Shown piece by piece: positions 10,434 through 21,135 of a DNA stretch of 64,000 nucleotides. Origin of the DNA: Ipomoea triloba. Taxonomy: Eukaryota; Streptophyta; Magnoliopsida; Solanales; Convolvulaceae. A model generated the notes under the pieces. That model was not told the origin of the DNA, searched no databases, and saw only the letters and a list, made by a program, of their open reading frames with translations. Position numbers and translations under genes: made by a program. Each line of letters opens with the position of its first letter. Position 1 is the stretch's first letter. The stretch lies in NCBI RefSeq assembly GCF_003576645.1, contig NC_044920.1, positions 22,366,063-22,430,062 on the forward strand, given 5' to 3'.

Positions 10434-11985
10434 TAACACCCCAAATTCTAACACTAAAACTATAAAAAAAAAAAAAAAAAAAAAAACTAATGAAAGCTTA
10501 TAGGTGCTAATTTGTGTATATTGTTCCCCCTTTCACTGAGTCATTTTGTTTATAGATCATTCAAAATTCATGAGAATTAGTGCTTATTTGTGTTATTTTG
10601 CAAGGAGTTTGGATTTGGAAGCAAAGATGAATATTTTCATGTATTTTGGAGGGAACTAGAGTTAAAAGGAGCATTTTGGATGCATTTGGAGTCCATGAGA
10701 GCCAAGGAGAAGCTATGGAGATGGATGCATAATTTTCAAGGGTGCCTAAGAGTGGTATTTTCAATGGTTTTGATCATATGGACAAACCAAGGAAAAAGTG
10801 GAACAAGTGCCAAAAAATCTAAAATTCTCACATAGATCTGCCACTGTTTGGTATTTTGACCATATCTCAGCCTAGAAATGTTCAAATAAGGTGATTCTTG
10901 CTCCATTGAAAAGCCAACTTGAAGGACTGCAACTTTGTTGAAGACCACAAAGGACAACGAAGTGGGTTTGGGGTGAAAAATAGCCTAGAAGTCAAAATAG
11001 TTGCACAGAATTCTGATTTACAATGAAGAATGCAATTTCTAGAGAGTTGGCACATGGCCACCTACACGGGCCGTGTAGGTGGCCATGTGGCTCCTGCTCT
11101 GTTTATATCTAAGCTTGTTTTGAGCATTTTGAACTCGGTTTTGACCCATGGTTGAACCCTAGACACTCCATTTCACTTCCTTTCATATTTTTAGGTTAGA
11201 TTAGGCTTAGATTTAGGTTTCTAAACATTCAATAGAGAAGTTTTCTTTCCCTTATCTCTTTTCTTTTGCAAGATTTATGTTTATTACTTGTGCTTTTGTG
11301 TTTCTTATGCTATTTAATCATGAGTAGTTAGTTTATGGGCTTGAGTTAGGGTTGTATTATCTATCTTGATGCTTAATTTTTTATTATTGCAAAAAAATGG
11401 AAGAACCTCAACCTAGAGTTCATGTGTTTATGAGGGTATTGTGTTTGAATCTTGTTTATGTATGATGTACACATTCATTAGCATGTATCTGGAGGATTTC
11501 TTGCCTCAATGAGAGTTGGGTGATGAACTTTTGTCACCCCTTGCATAAACCTGATTTCTTCCCATGAAAATAGGGGAAATTGGGGGCTTTAAAAATGCTT
11601 ATGTGCTTTAAGAACTAGGATTGATACACCATAAAAGTGGGGCAACCGTTGCTCTAATCCTTGTTTATTTGCTTACAACTGTGGCTTTAGACTAGGATTC
11701 TTCGTGCATTCCCGCTTGATTCCTTGGTTATTTGTTCTCCCTAATCCCGTAGGTTGTTGAAGCAATCTAGATGGTAATACCCCCTAACTTGAGTCCTATT
11801 TCTTTATTTTGTATTTATCTCTTGTCCATATGTGTTTGTTCTACCTAGTTTTTGTTTGCTTAGCTTCTTATTGATCTCCTTGTGCTAGTGCCTAGTTTTG
11901 TGATCGCATAACCCCAATCCTCAGTGGAACGACATTTCACACCCATACACTCACAATCACTCATTTTTTCTATGACCAAAAGCAT
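10434..11985 (+). mobile_element. Gypsy-type LTR segment
   Basis: Starts with TGTAACACCCC, a common plant gypsy LTR opening, directly at the broken copia frame. It contains an A run (10468-10487), a strong palindrome at 11051-11089 and a pyrimidine-rich leader, and ends near 11900-11985 in sequence with the phrase ccccaatcctc...gacattt, which recurs inverted in the solo LTR at 45566-46910. The two are therefore related LTRs. Small frames here (10561-10957) have no recognisable domain. Confidence 0.55.
11051..11089. repeat. Near-perfect palindrome, 19-bp arms
   Basis: Positions 11051-11069 and 11071-11089 are exact reverse complements around a single central G at 11070. The arms contain cctacacgg and ccgtgtagg. 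It can form a 19-bp hairpin in the transcript of the LTR. Confidence 0.95.
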
Positions 11986-12567
11986 CACATTAAATAAACA
12001 TTCAGCTCTAAATTAGATTAATTCATTACAAAGTCTACAGGAGTGTTACCGTCGCCAATCTTGGACATATGCCAGGCTACAACCAAAATAAGTTTTCCAA
12101 AAGTAAATGGTTTCTACAAGACCCATAATAAGTTAATTTACAAACTTCTCAAAAATCAAAGTTTAGAACGAAGGAAGATTAAAATGTTAAAGGATCCGTC
12201 AACAACCCAAGTCATAACATCTAAACTACAATCATAAAGAGCCAAATCTACACCAAAGGATCTACAAGGAGACTACCACAACTATTGCACCCTCTCGAAA
12301 GCAATCATAACTCTAGACCTGAAAATTGTAAGTTCAAAACATATAGAAAATCACAAAATTAGCATAAAAATGCTAAGCAAGGCTCACTCTTCCCCGTAAA
12401 CTATTTACATTTATATATATATTTTTTAAGAAAATAGGGTTATATTGCCAAAATCATAAGATTTATATTTAATCAAAACATTCCACATTTAAGATAGGCA
12501 AACAATCCCAACTCACGCATAGGCTCAAAATGTTAGTATGAGTTAAAGGGAAAGATTTAGTAAAGTG

Positions 12568-12568
<1 letters not shown>

Positions 12569-12615
<47 letters not shown>
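12569..12615. repeat. (TA)n microsatellite
   Basis: About 23 uninterrupted TA units. Confidence 0.95.
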
Positions 12616-12617
<2 letters not shown>

Positions 12618-13057
12618 CAAAACAACATAAGATATCAGTCATAGTATCATTTAAAACACAACTAAAGGTATAAATATGGAGGGTCTCATGTACAATTCTC
12701 ATCACAATTCCAAATATCTCAAATACAATCATTGAGAAACTCAATGAGCCCTTTGAACAGTAACCCTTTGAACACATCACAAAACCCCCACTTTCACCTT
12801 AAGTGTGCACACCCATAATTTGGGATTGCAAGCCCAAACGACTAGTTTCCATAATTCGAGATTGCAAGCCCAAACGATTAGTAAACTAGTCCTAGTAACC
12901 TAGGATATTTTCAACCAGGTTACGTCTCAAATAAGTATCTGTAGGGTCGGGGCCCACACTAAGACCCGAGTCCACAATTGGCATATCCTCCAAAATACGT
13001 ACATTTGTATAAGTTGTCCTTTCAAAATAGTATACAAATAAAACATGTTTTTGTCTT

Positions 13058-13222
13058 TTTTTTTAGTACTACTGACTCTGTTACAATGCAAGATCTATAT
13101 TTTTTACTACATTCTCAACCTACTGAAGCACAAAGAGTCAATATTGACTGCACTGAGGCTCGAACCCACCCCCTTCCATATGGGAGTGCAACCAGGTGCC
13201 ACTAGACCACAAGGTCTTGGCA
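13058..13222 (-). mobile_element. tRNA-derived SINE, family S
   Basis: Minus-strand copy of the element at 57-205. The head has A box ggtctagtggc and B box gggttcgagcc, the body has ttcagtaggttgagaa, and the tail tgcattgtaacagagtc ends in an A run (a T run on the plus strand). A target duplication of the form atgttt(t)tgtctt flanks it (about 13045-13057 and 13225-13236). It is the best preserved copy. Confidence 0.85.
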
Positions 13223-13700
13223 ATATGTTTTGTCTTTAGGCTATCCAAATATGATTTTCAAAACACAATAGGGTACATAACTCATCATTATACATAGTCT
13301 CATAATAAGATTTATAACTCCAAAGTTATAACGTAAGTTATGTATATATAATCTCAAAATGTATGTATGAATATACGAAATTCAATCTTAAAGTAAAACA
13401 TTCCTCAACTAAATAACTTATAAATCTCATAACACATTTGTATACATTAAAACATCATGTATATAGGGTTTATCGTAGTAGAAAACACTTGAATAATTTC
13501 CAAAATATTTCTTCAAAATTTAGAATTTGAGCAAATGGGATACACAAACATCACAAAAAACTCACGGGTCCAAAGAACCCGTGAGGGGCTTGAGGTGGAC
13601 TCCTAGGTCCTGCTACCACAGTACTGCATCTTCCTAACTAGTCCCCAAGGACCCCTTGATTGGCCCCGCAACAGAGTCTAGTGGCCACCTCACAGGTTGG

Positions 13701-14729
13701 GTTACAAGACCAAATTATACTACTTTTGGGGGACATTTATTGGCTAATTTGGGGTTGGGTGTGCTCTATTTGTGCTTAAAATACCTTAAAACGTGATAAA
13801 TTGTGTTGAAGGGCTAACTTTGCGGTATTTTTGTATTTTGAAAGAAAATAAGGCTAATCCAATGATAATTTGGACAAAAATGAACAATAATATGATAGAA
13901 GCAAATCTCAACTATTGCGAGCTGCATTATGCTCGTAACAAGGCTCATAAGCCATAATGCTTAGGATCATAAAGGTCATCTAGGCTATTATGAGCGTTAT
14001 TACGCTAGTAACGGGGGTTCGTAATTAACTAGAAGGATCAGAAAATCTCATTCTTTCTGTTACAAGGCACATTGCATTGGTAGCGGACCTCGTAGCGTAG
14101 GCATATCCGAAAAGTATAAGAGGGATAAATTAGAATTTTTGAATGAGCTTTTTACATTCCCTTAGATTTCTCTCCTTACTCCTTAGATTACCTTAAAAGT
14201 ACTTTTACATTTCAGCACTTTAACATTCAAATTCTTGTCAATTTCATTCCAAATTATAATCTTTACTTAAATTTACTTACAATTGCAACTTTTGATCAAA
14301 GATTGGAAATTTCTAATTTTAATATAGATAAGTGCATCTCAATTTCCTTTCTTGAAATTTTACTTTGTGCTTTCGTTACCTTGATATTCTATCTTGTGTT
14401 AGCTATGAATTGTGCTTTGATCTTGAATTCCTTATTATTTCTTTCTTCAATATGTGTGAGTTGATCTCTTTGGAGGAACATAAAGATGTAAATTAAGTGT
14501 TTGGACATGCGATATTGAATTGGTTGAGTAGGGGATATGAGACTTGATTTGGATGATGCTGATCAACATGATTAAGTCCCGATTAGGAGGTGACAACCTA
14601 ATCTAGGTTCAATGTGTTGATCAACCATGCTTCGCCTATGAGAAAATAGGAGTATGAGATGTCTAGGATACCAAGTGTTCAATACAAATGCCTCTTAGCT
14701 ACTTATGAGTCATAACAATGTTCTTAAGT
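13701..14729 (+). mobile_element. Gypsy-type LTR segment joined to R1 copy B
   Basis: Contains a TATA-like aagtataagagg near 14114 followed by a pyrimidine-rich leader, as in an LTR with promoter and R/U5 region. Upstream at 13910-14105 are repeated, partly palindromic words on cgtaac/gttacg and cataatgc/gcattatg. It runs without a break into R1 copy B, whose first 300 bp look like LTR 3' sequence. Copy A therefore probably represents a truncated version of the same element. Confidence 0.5.
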
Positions 14730-15145
14730 GCTCTAAGAGTGTGGAATGGCCTTGATAAAGGCTTCCTCCTAGTTAATATGACATCTATTATCTAATTAAT
14801 TGACTATTTTCCTTGTTTTTTGGTTCAATTGTGTTTCCTTGTCCTAATCCAAGTTTTTATTCCCCTCCACTTTTATCGTTTTTTTTGTTATCTCATTCCT
14901 TTGTTAGTTGTTTTCATTATTACATTATTCAAACCTTTGCTCGGGGTTAGGTTTTCAATTGAAGAGTTACAACCTTGTGCTTGAGAAGCAAAAAAGCTTA
15001 ACCTTGTTAGTCTTTAAGGAAGATATCTGGTGTGAGGATACCTTTTCACAAAAATCTTACCCAAAATATTCTTCCATCAATAACAATGTGGTTAAATTAA
15101 ATGCAATATACTTTAAAAACATATATAATATAACATAGAGTGTTC

Positions 15146-15303
15146 TCCTTTACCAAAGGTCAAGGGTTCGATCATTGGCTTTGGGAATGCAATAACCTTA
15201 AATCTCTAGGTCAGTTGTTCCACCCAATAGAGGTGCCTACAATCTAGCGAGTGAATTAGTCACTGTGTCCAACTGTGGAAACCCTGGGCTACAACAAAAA
15301 ATA
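15146..15303 (+). mobile_element. SINE inserted in R1 copy B
   Basis: A 158-bp insert that is absent at the matching place in copy A (about 6023-6033). It is flanked by atagagtgttc (15135-15145) and atagagtattc (15304-15314), an 11-bp target duplication with one mismatch. It has a B-box-like agggttcgatc near 15166 and ends in an A-rich tail. Its sequence differs from family S, so it is a second SINE family. Confidence 0.85.
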
Positions 15304-15591
15304 ATAGAGTATTCTAATTTTTGTTAAAAAGAATTCAATTGAATAGTAATGGGTAACTTTAAAAAATTAAATATCTTTTTGTGACAATAATATGGTTAAT
15401 TATTTTGTGTAAACAATCAAGATTTGTTTAGATGTGTGAGTAATTTTTTTAAATGAAAGGAATGTCATGGTTATTTGTAAAAAATGGTTGAACCTTAGAA
15501 CTCTGTTTTGTTTTTAGATATTTTTATTTTTTGTGTTTTACTTTAAAGTCTTTTTTATGGCCTATAAGACTAGGGAGTTATTTGTCCGTGC

Positions 15592-15623
15592 TTTTTTTTT
15601 TTTTTTTTTTTTTTTTTTGTTGT

Positions 15624-15654
<31 letters not shown>

Positions 15655-15658
15655 TTGT

Positions 15659-15689
<31 letters not shown>

Positions 15690-15693
15690 TTGT

Positions 15694-15724
<31 letters not shown>

Positions 15725-15728
15725 TTGT

Positions 15729-15759
<31 letters not shown>

Positions 15760-15763
15760 TTGT

Positions 15764-15794
<31 letters not shown>

Positions 15795-15798
15795 TTGT

Positions 15799-15829
<31 letters not shown>

Positions 15830-15833
15830 TTGT

Positions 15834-15864
<31 letters not shown>

Positions 15865-15868
15865 TTGT

Positions 15869-15899
<31 letters not shown>

Positions 15900-15903
15900 T
15901 TGT

Positions 15904-15934
<31 letters not shown>

Positions 15935-15938
15935 TTGT

Positions 15939-15969
<31 letters not shown>

Positions 15970-15973
15970 TTGT

Positions 15974-16004
<31 letters not shown>

Positions 16005-16008
16005 TTGT

Positions 16009-16039
<31 letters not shown>

Positions 16040-16043
16040 TTGT

Positions 16044-16074
<31 letters not shown>

Positions 16075-16078
16075 TTGT

Positions 16079-16109
<31 letters not shown>

Positions 16110-16113
16110 TTGT

Positions 16114-16143
<30 letters not shown>
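15592..16143. repeat. Perfect 35-bp minisatellite: 26 T plus gttgtttaa
   Basis: The nonamer gttgtttaa recurs at exactly 35-bp spacing from 15619 to 16109, fifteen copies, each separated by 26 T. There is no visible variation between units. The matching place in copy A (about 6308-6330) has only a short t-rich stretch. Confidence 0.95.
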
Positions 16144-16144
<1 letters not shown>

Positions 16145-17232
16145 CTTTAGGTGAGGTTTTTTGGGAATATATATTTGTTTTGTTGCTTCTTTTGTTCTAT
16201 GTGATGTTTCTGTGGGCGTAGGGTCTGTGTGTGCCTGTTGTTTTAGTTTGAGATTCTGTGCCTTTTGTTATTGATCAGAAATGCGTTGGATTTTATCATT
16301 ATTTATGTACCAATTGTTTCTATTAAGGCACATATACTTTTTGGTTATTTTCCAGTTTGTGTCGATTTGAGTTAATACCATTTTGGGTCCTATGAATATA
16401 GTGGTTTTGACACGTTTAATCCTACACTTTCAAATTGACCACCCGTGGTTCCTTGACTTTCAAATTGTTACCATTCATCGTCCAAGTTAACCATCCATGA
16501 CCTTTTAACTTTTAAAATTTAACTAGCCGTGGTCCTCTTGGAATGTTAAAATTTGATAGTTGAAGAACCATGAGTGGTTACCTTGGAACACGGATGGTTT
16601 CAATTTGAAAGTCGAAGGACCACGTGTGATTAATTTGAAAGTTTAGTACTAAACTTGACAAAACCACTATACTCAGAGGACTCCATATAGCATTATTTTG
16701 TTTAATCTTGCATTTCTTGTGGTGTTCTTGTGATGGGTTGGTTGGTACATTGCTGTCAACAATTATGTAATAGCCTAGTTTGGTAATATAGAGTAATATT
16801 CTTGATAAAGATTTTTCTATTTTGTTTATATCTACCTATTTTCTTAATGTGGGGTTTTTTTTAGAAGTTTATGTTGTGGTTTGACTAGGAGAATGCTCTT
16901 TGTTGTGGGTTACCTTATCGTAGGAATGAGATAATATATGTTTTGTTGTATTGAGTGTACTACATTGATGGTTGACTTATGGTGTTGTGAGGATCTGCTT
17001 ATCTTGAGAGGGAGCATGATTGTGGTGTGGCATGGCATGATGATGTCCAATGTTTATTGAGACTTTGGTTTTGGCTATTGTTTAGCCTTTGTTTAGATTG
17101 CTTTAATACTTGATTTTCTTATGCTACTAAGTTAATTAGCTTCTATCTCTATGCAACCCTTTTGTTATTCAAATATGGGTCGTGTCATGCTGCACTTATA
17201 GTCAAATGAGGCAAATGAACACAATCCACTAA

Positions 17233-17514
17233 TTCATACACATTTAAAAATTCTTTACAAATTCAATTGTTGGATAACCACAATGTGATATCTCTTTCAT
17301 CATAGATGAATTCCACCACTTAATTGTATAAGGTTTGGAACACTCTTATTCCTCTAACTCACATAGTATATTTCTATAAACTTTGCATATTTTAATTTAC
17401 ATAGTGAGAATTTTCAAACTAATCAATAAAAATGTTTCAAGTAGTGAATGCCACCATAGTTAATAATAATAATAATAATAATAATAGATTATAAGAATGT
17501 GAAGATAACATTAT
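17233..17514. other. Spacer, no gene seen
   Basis: AT-rich, with a short AAT run at 17461-17486. Nothing else recognised. Confidence 0.6.
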
Positions 17515-17820
17515 GGGTGTGTTTGGTTGGTGGGTTTAGACATAAGGAATGGTATAAAAGTGATTGTTTGTGTTTGGTTGATAGGTTTTGTGAATGCTAC
17601 TATGGGTTTAGAATACCTCATTAATGAGAAAATCCATACCCTTATTAAATAAGGGTTTCATTTCCCTTCCTCCTTTCTTCCCTAACTATTAATAATCATT
17701 CACATTCCACCCAACTACCAAACATGCTAAACACTTTCACCAAAACCCATTACCATTATTAGATATTTGATACCCATTCCGATTCCGATTTCGATTCCCA
17801 TGTGCGAACCAAACGCACCC
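17515..17820. mobile_element. Tourist-like MITE
   Basis: A 306-bp element beginning gggtgtgtttggtt and ending aaccaaacgcaccc, that is, with 14-bp inverted ends (13 of 14 paired). A 3-bp repeat tat lies on both sides (17512-17514, 17821-17823). This is the look of PIF/Harbinger-type MITEs, although their usual target is TAA or TTA. Confidence 0.75.
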
Positions 17821-18840
17821 TATCTCTTTATTAAAAAAAAATCTCTTTATGTATGATCAAAGAAAAAAAAAATATACATACCAATATTCAATATTGTTCA
17901 TCTTTTCATAACATATTATATATTATTTATAATAAATTAAAAATATATAGATTCAAGTGTCATTCAAAAATTACATTAGTTAAATTTCAAAACAAGTGGT
18001 AAAAGCTATTTAAAATATCAAATGATATAAAGAAAGAGCAAATCTTCTCTAGTATTAGACAATATGAATGTATTGTATATTTGTTGAAGCTAGATGTGAT
18101 AGGTATAGTCTTTTAGAATACAAATTTAACCTCCTTTTAATTTTACATTTTTTGATATAAAACGTATAAGCAAAGAATTAAAATGGTACTATTGAATGTG
18201 AATAAGATTGAATGAGTTTCATAGAACTTATTTAGAATTACTCATTTATTCCATTTTATATGTTTGGTTTGTTTAACAAGGTTTGACTGAAATTATTTTT
18301 AATCTAATTTTTCATAATATTAAGTTTACTATTAATATACAAAATTTATATATTTAAAAAAATACATTAAAATACTATTAAACACAAAAATTTAAATTTA
18401 AAAATAATAAAAATGCTAAAGAAAATAAAAAAAGAAAAAAAAATAACTTGATCGATAAATAGTAAATAAAACAGATAAAATGAAACAAAATGAGTATATA
18501 TTTTTTTATTTTACTCGTATTAAAAAATGCAGAGAAAATAAAAATAAAAGTGGTATGTAAGGGCCCCACTTTTGTGCGTCAGCTTTCGCCAGTACGGACT
18601 CGATTTTCGGGAAAAGTCCAAAAGAGAAAAGTTTTGCCCTCCAAATCCAGACTTCCCCAAAATTTTCCCTCCTTTTCAGGGACCCGATCGCTTCCCACGT
18701 GTACCTTAGGCTGAATCTTATCCGTCCATTACAGATGGCACGGTCAGTATATCGGGCAGCCAGGAAAAGCATATATGACCGTCGGATTCAAGATCTACGT
18801 CGAAAAAACTACCCGGAGCAAGGAGCGGGCAGATCCTTGT
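17821..18840. other. AT-rich spacer and distal upstream region of the bromodomain gene
   Basis: No gene or recognisable element to about 18550. From 18560 the composition becomes more balanced, and acgt-containing words such as cccacgtgtacc (18694) appear, likely the promoter region of the gene at 19112. Confidence 0.5.
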
Positions 18841-18844
18841 TGCC

Positions 18845-18852
18845 TTTAAATA
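18845..18852 (+). promoter_or_regulatory. Putative TATA box of the GTE gene
   Basis: The octamer tttaaata lies about 270 bp upstream of the chosen start codon, and a pyrimidine-rich leader follows from about 18865. Position and sequence fit a plant core promoter; the transcription start is not known. Confidence 0.45.
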
Positions 18853-18981
18853 GCAGAGTATAAGCACTTTCATTTCCTCACTCAGGGCTCAGGCGAGGTG
18901 AAAGAGATTCTTCGAAACCCTCGCCCTCTAATTTTTCAATAATTTTATTTTATTTTTTCAATTTATTTCAGAAATTTCTCC

Positions 18982-19053
18982 ATGGTGGTGGTTGAGTTTT
19001 CCGGCGATTTCATCATGAATTTCAACGGCGTTCTGTCCGAGCTTCAGCCGTAG
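18982..19053 (+). other. Upstream ORF (23 codons) in the GTE leader
   Basis: An ATG in a good context (ccatgg) opens a 23-codon frame starting MVVVEFSGDFIMNF and ending before the main start. If the leader is not spliced, ribosomes would meet it before the GTE start and it could lower translation. Its use depends on the real transcription start and on possible leader splicing. Confidence 0.4.
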
Positions 19054-19111
19054 ACGCCGGAATCTCTGGCATTCCGAAACGCCGTTGCTACTCTGCTCTT
19101 GTTCTTCGTCT

Positions 19112-21135
19112 ATGGCATCGGCTGTTTTGGCTAGCAGGAATGAACCACATTGGAGTGAACGGAAGTTATGTATGAGTGAATTCAACCCAAATTCCACCAC
19201 CAATAACCCTCATTTTTATGGCCGAATCAACCCTAACCCTAACCCTAACCCTAACCATAGCCATTGTTCATTTAACCCTAGCCTTAGGGCTAGTAGCAGT
19301 TTCGGCGTTGCCGCCAAACCTCAGCGCCGGCACTTTAATCATCAGTCGCAGAGGTCCGTACCGCCGCTGCCGGAACGTTTGATTGATCGCAATGACTCCT
19401 TCCATAGAGAGTATGTGACCTTTAATCTGGGTTCCTACTCGAGACGGGAGATTAAGGAGCTGAAACAGCGCTTGATCTTCGATCTGGAGCGGGTCCAGGG
19501 CGTTTTGAAGAGGTTGGAGACCCTAGAGTTCGAAGCGAGAGCTTCATTCCATGGTTTGCAGCGGGGAGAAGCTCCAGAGCCCCCATCGCCACCGAAACTG
19601 CCGCAACCGCCGCGGCTTCAAATGAATCAGCCCGGAATGGAGGTTTTTCCCGAGAATCAAGCACCAAATGGCTTGGGGCATCATTTTCAGAGTTCTGAGA
19701 TTTCTGGTGCGAAGAACAAGGGTAAAAGCAAGTCCTCTGGTAAAAAGAGAGCATTTCCAGACGCCGCAGAAGGAGATCATCCGCGAAAAGCAGCTAAATT
19801 GGATGGGGCTGAGGTTAGTATGATGAGGAGGTGCGCGCAGATCTTAACAAAGCTAATGAAGCACAAGTTTGGGTGGGTTTTCAACTCACCTGTTGATACT
19901 AAGGGTTTGGGGCTTCATGACTATCACGTGATCATTAAGCACCCGATGGATCTCGGAACGGTGAAATCACGGCTGGAGAGTTGTCAATACGAAACGCCCT
20001 TACAATTTGCCGGTGATGTTAGACTCACATTCAAGAATGCCATGATCTATAATCCCAAGGGTCAGGATGTGCACGCCATGGCGGAACTTTTGCTCAAGAA
20101 TTTTGATGATATGTTCACATCAGCTTATCGGAAGTATGAAGCAGAGCTTAAGAAGGCTGTTGCAGCTCAAAAGAATGTTAGGGCTCAACCAGAGCGAATT
20201 GTGGCTTCAAGATCACCTGAGCCAATGCTCATTGCCAAAAATTCTGACATGGGAAGCTTATTAGATCCTCATCCTCTTCTCGTTTCAAATGCGCCTGTTT
20301 CTGTGCCTGCAGAAAAGCCTTCTCTACCGCCATTGGTGCTTCCAAGGTCGGGTAAATTGCCAAAGCCCAAGGCTAAGGATCCAAACAAAAGACAGATGAC
20401 TTTTGAGGAGAAGGCAAGGTTGGGGATTGAGCTGCAGAACCTGCCGCAGGATAAAATGGATCACATGATGCAAATCTTAAGGAAGAGGAATTCTTCTGTG
20501 TCAACTGAGGGTGATGAGATTGAACTTGACATTGAGGCACTTGACAATGAAACACTATGGGAACTGGATAGGTTTGTGGGCTATCAGAAAAAGGCTTTAA
20601 ACAAGATGATGAGGCAAGGCCTAATTTCAGGTGCTTCCCAAGAGAATATCATTGCAGAAGCTCCAGGAGTAGGAGAGAATGTCAGCAATGTAAGAGATGC
20701 ATTTGTTTCACTAGGGTTGATTAACTTGACATTTTTGTTGCTAGTTTGGCTAATTATGTTTTTGTTTTTGCTATTTAGTTCACAGGAAATGTGCCTACAA
20801 CACCAAACCTTGTGGTACATAAAGACCAGAAAGATGAAGCTGGTGAAGAGGATGTTGATATTGGGGAAGAAAGTCCAATCAATAACTTCCCCCCAGTGCA
20901 GATTGAGAAGGATGTCAGTAGATCAAGCAGCTCCAGCTCCAGCTCCAGCAGTGACTCTTCTTCCAGTGGTAAGGAGCTTCTAATATGCAATCATTGTCCT
21001 AAAGTCAATAGCATGTTTTGCTTAACACTTGCCTTGGATTAATCTGCAGATTCAGATTCAGGAAGCTCTTGTGGGAGTGATTCTGATGAGGATAGTGTAC
21101 AGTTGCAAGAGACCTCTAAAATGTGTGATTCTTGA
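19112..21135 (+). CDS. GTE-type bromodomain/NET transcriptional regulator
   Basis: Plant BET-family protein (GTE2/GTE7-like) expected to bind acetylated histones in the nucleus and promote transcription. Exons: 19112-20689, 20779-20968 and 21050-21135; both introns are GT-AG and the frame closes, giving 617 residues. From the N-terminus: MASAVLASRNE (a typical GTE start), an NPNPNPNPN stretch, the plant-specific helix with NLGSYSRREIKELKQRL at about 110-130, a bromodomain at about 238-341 (acetyl-lysine Asn at 314 in MIYNPKG), an NET domain at about 427-500 (TFEEKARLGIELQNLP), then an acidic serine-rich tail ending in SDSDEDS. An in-frame ATG at 19085 would add nine residues; I chose 19112 because family members start with MASAV. 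The reading frame runs on through intron 1, so a retained intron would give a different C-terminus. Confidence 0.95.
19231..19256. repeat. Telomere-like CCCTAA repeats in coding sequence
   Basis: Four CCCTAA hexamers in a row, encoding the Asn-Pro run of the GTE protein. Plant telomeres are usually CCCTAAA heptamers, so this is a coding microsatellite and not an interstitial telomere. Confidence 0.85.

Larger units (their letters stand above)
11986..13700. other. Unresolved LTR-retrotransposon debris, no host gene
   Basis: Repetitive sequence of retrotransposon style with no open frame of note. It includes a direct repeat around 12818-12885 (two copies of a 30-odd bp phrase with gattgcaagcccaaacga), a TA microsatellite and a SINE, listed separately. 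The phrase gaacccgtgagggg near 13577 and the following cytosine-rich text fit an LTR edge, but I could not place boundaries. Confidence 0.4.
14730..17232. repeat. R1 repeat, copy B
   Basis: Direct-orientation counterpart of 5612-7990. Relative to copy A it has gained a SINE (15146-15303) and a T-rich minisatellite (15592-16143), and lacks about 150 bp corresponding to 7352-7505. No coding sequence is maintained between the copies. Confidence 0.8.

Noticed and set aside
13140..13222. tRNA-like sequence on the minus strand.
   Set aside because: Has A and B boxes but no proper acceptor or anticodon pairing; it is the head of a SINE with TSD.
15592..16143. Regular repeat with constant spacing, superficially like a CRISPR array.
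   Set aside because: The spacers are identical T runs, and the genome is eukaryotic; it is a minisatellite.
19231..19256. Interstitial telomere repeat.
   Set aside because: Only four hexamers, in frame within the GTE coding sequence, and not the plant heptamer.
20690..20778. Read-through frame at the first GTE intron suggesting a hydrophobic tail.
   Set aside because: GT-AG splicing restores the acidic serine-rich tail typical of GTE proteins; the hydrophobic stretch is intron sequence.
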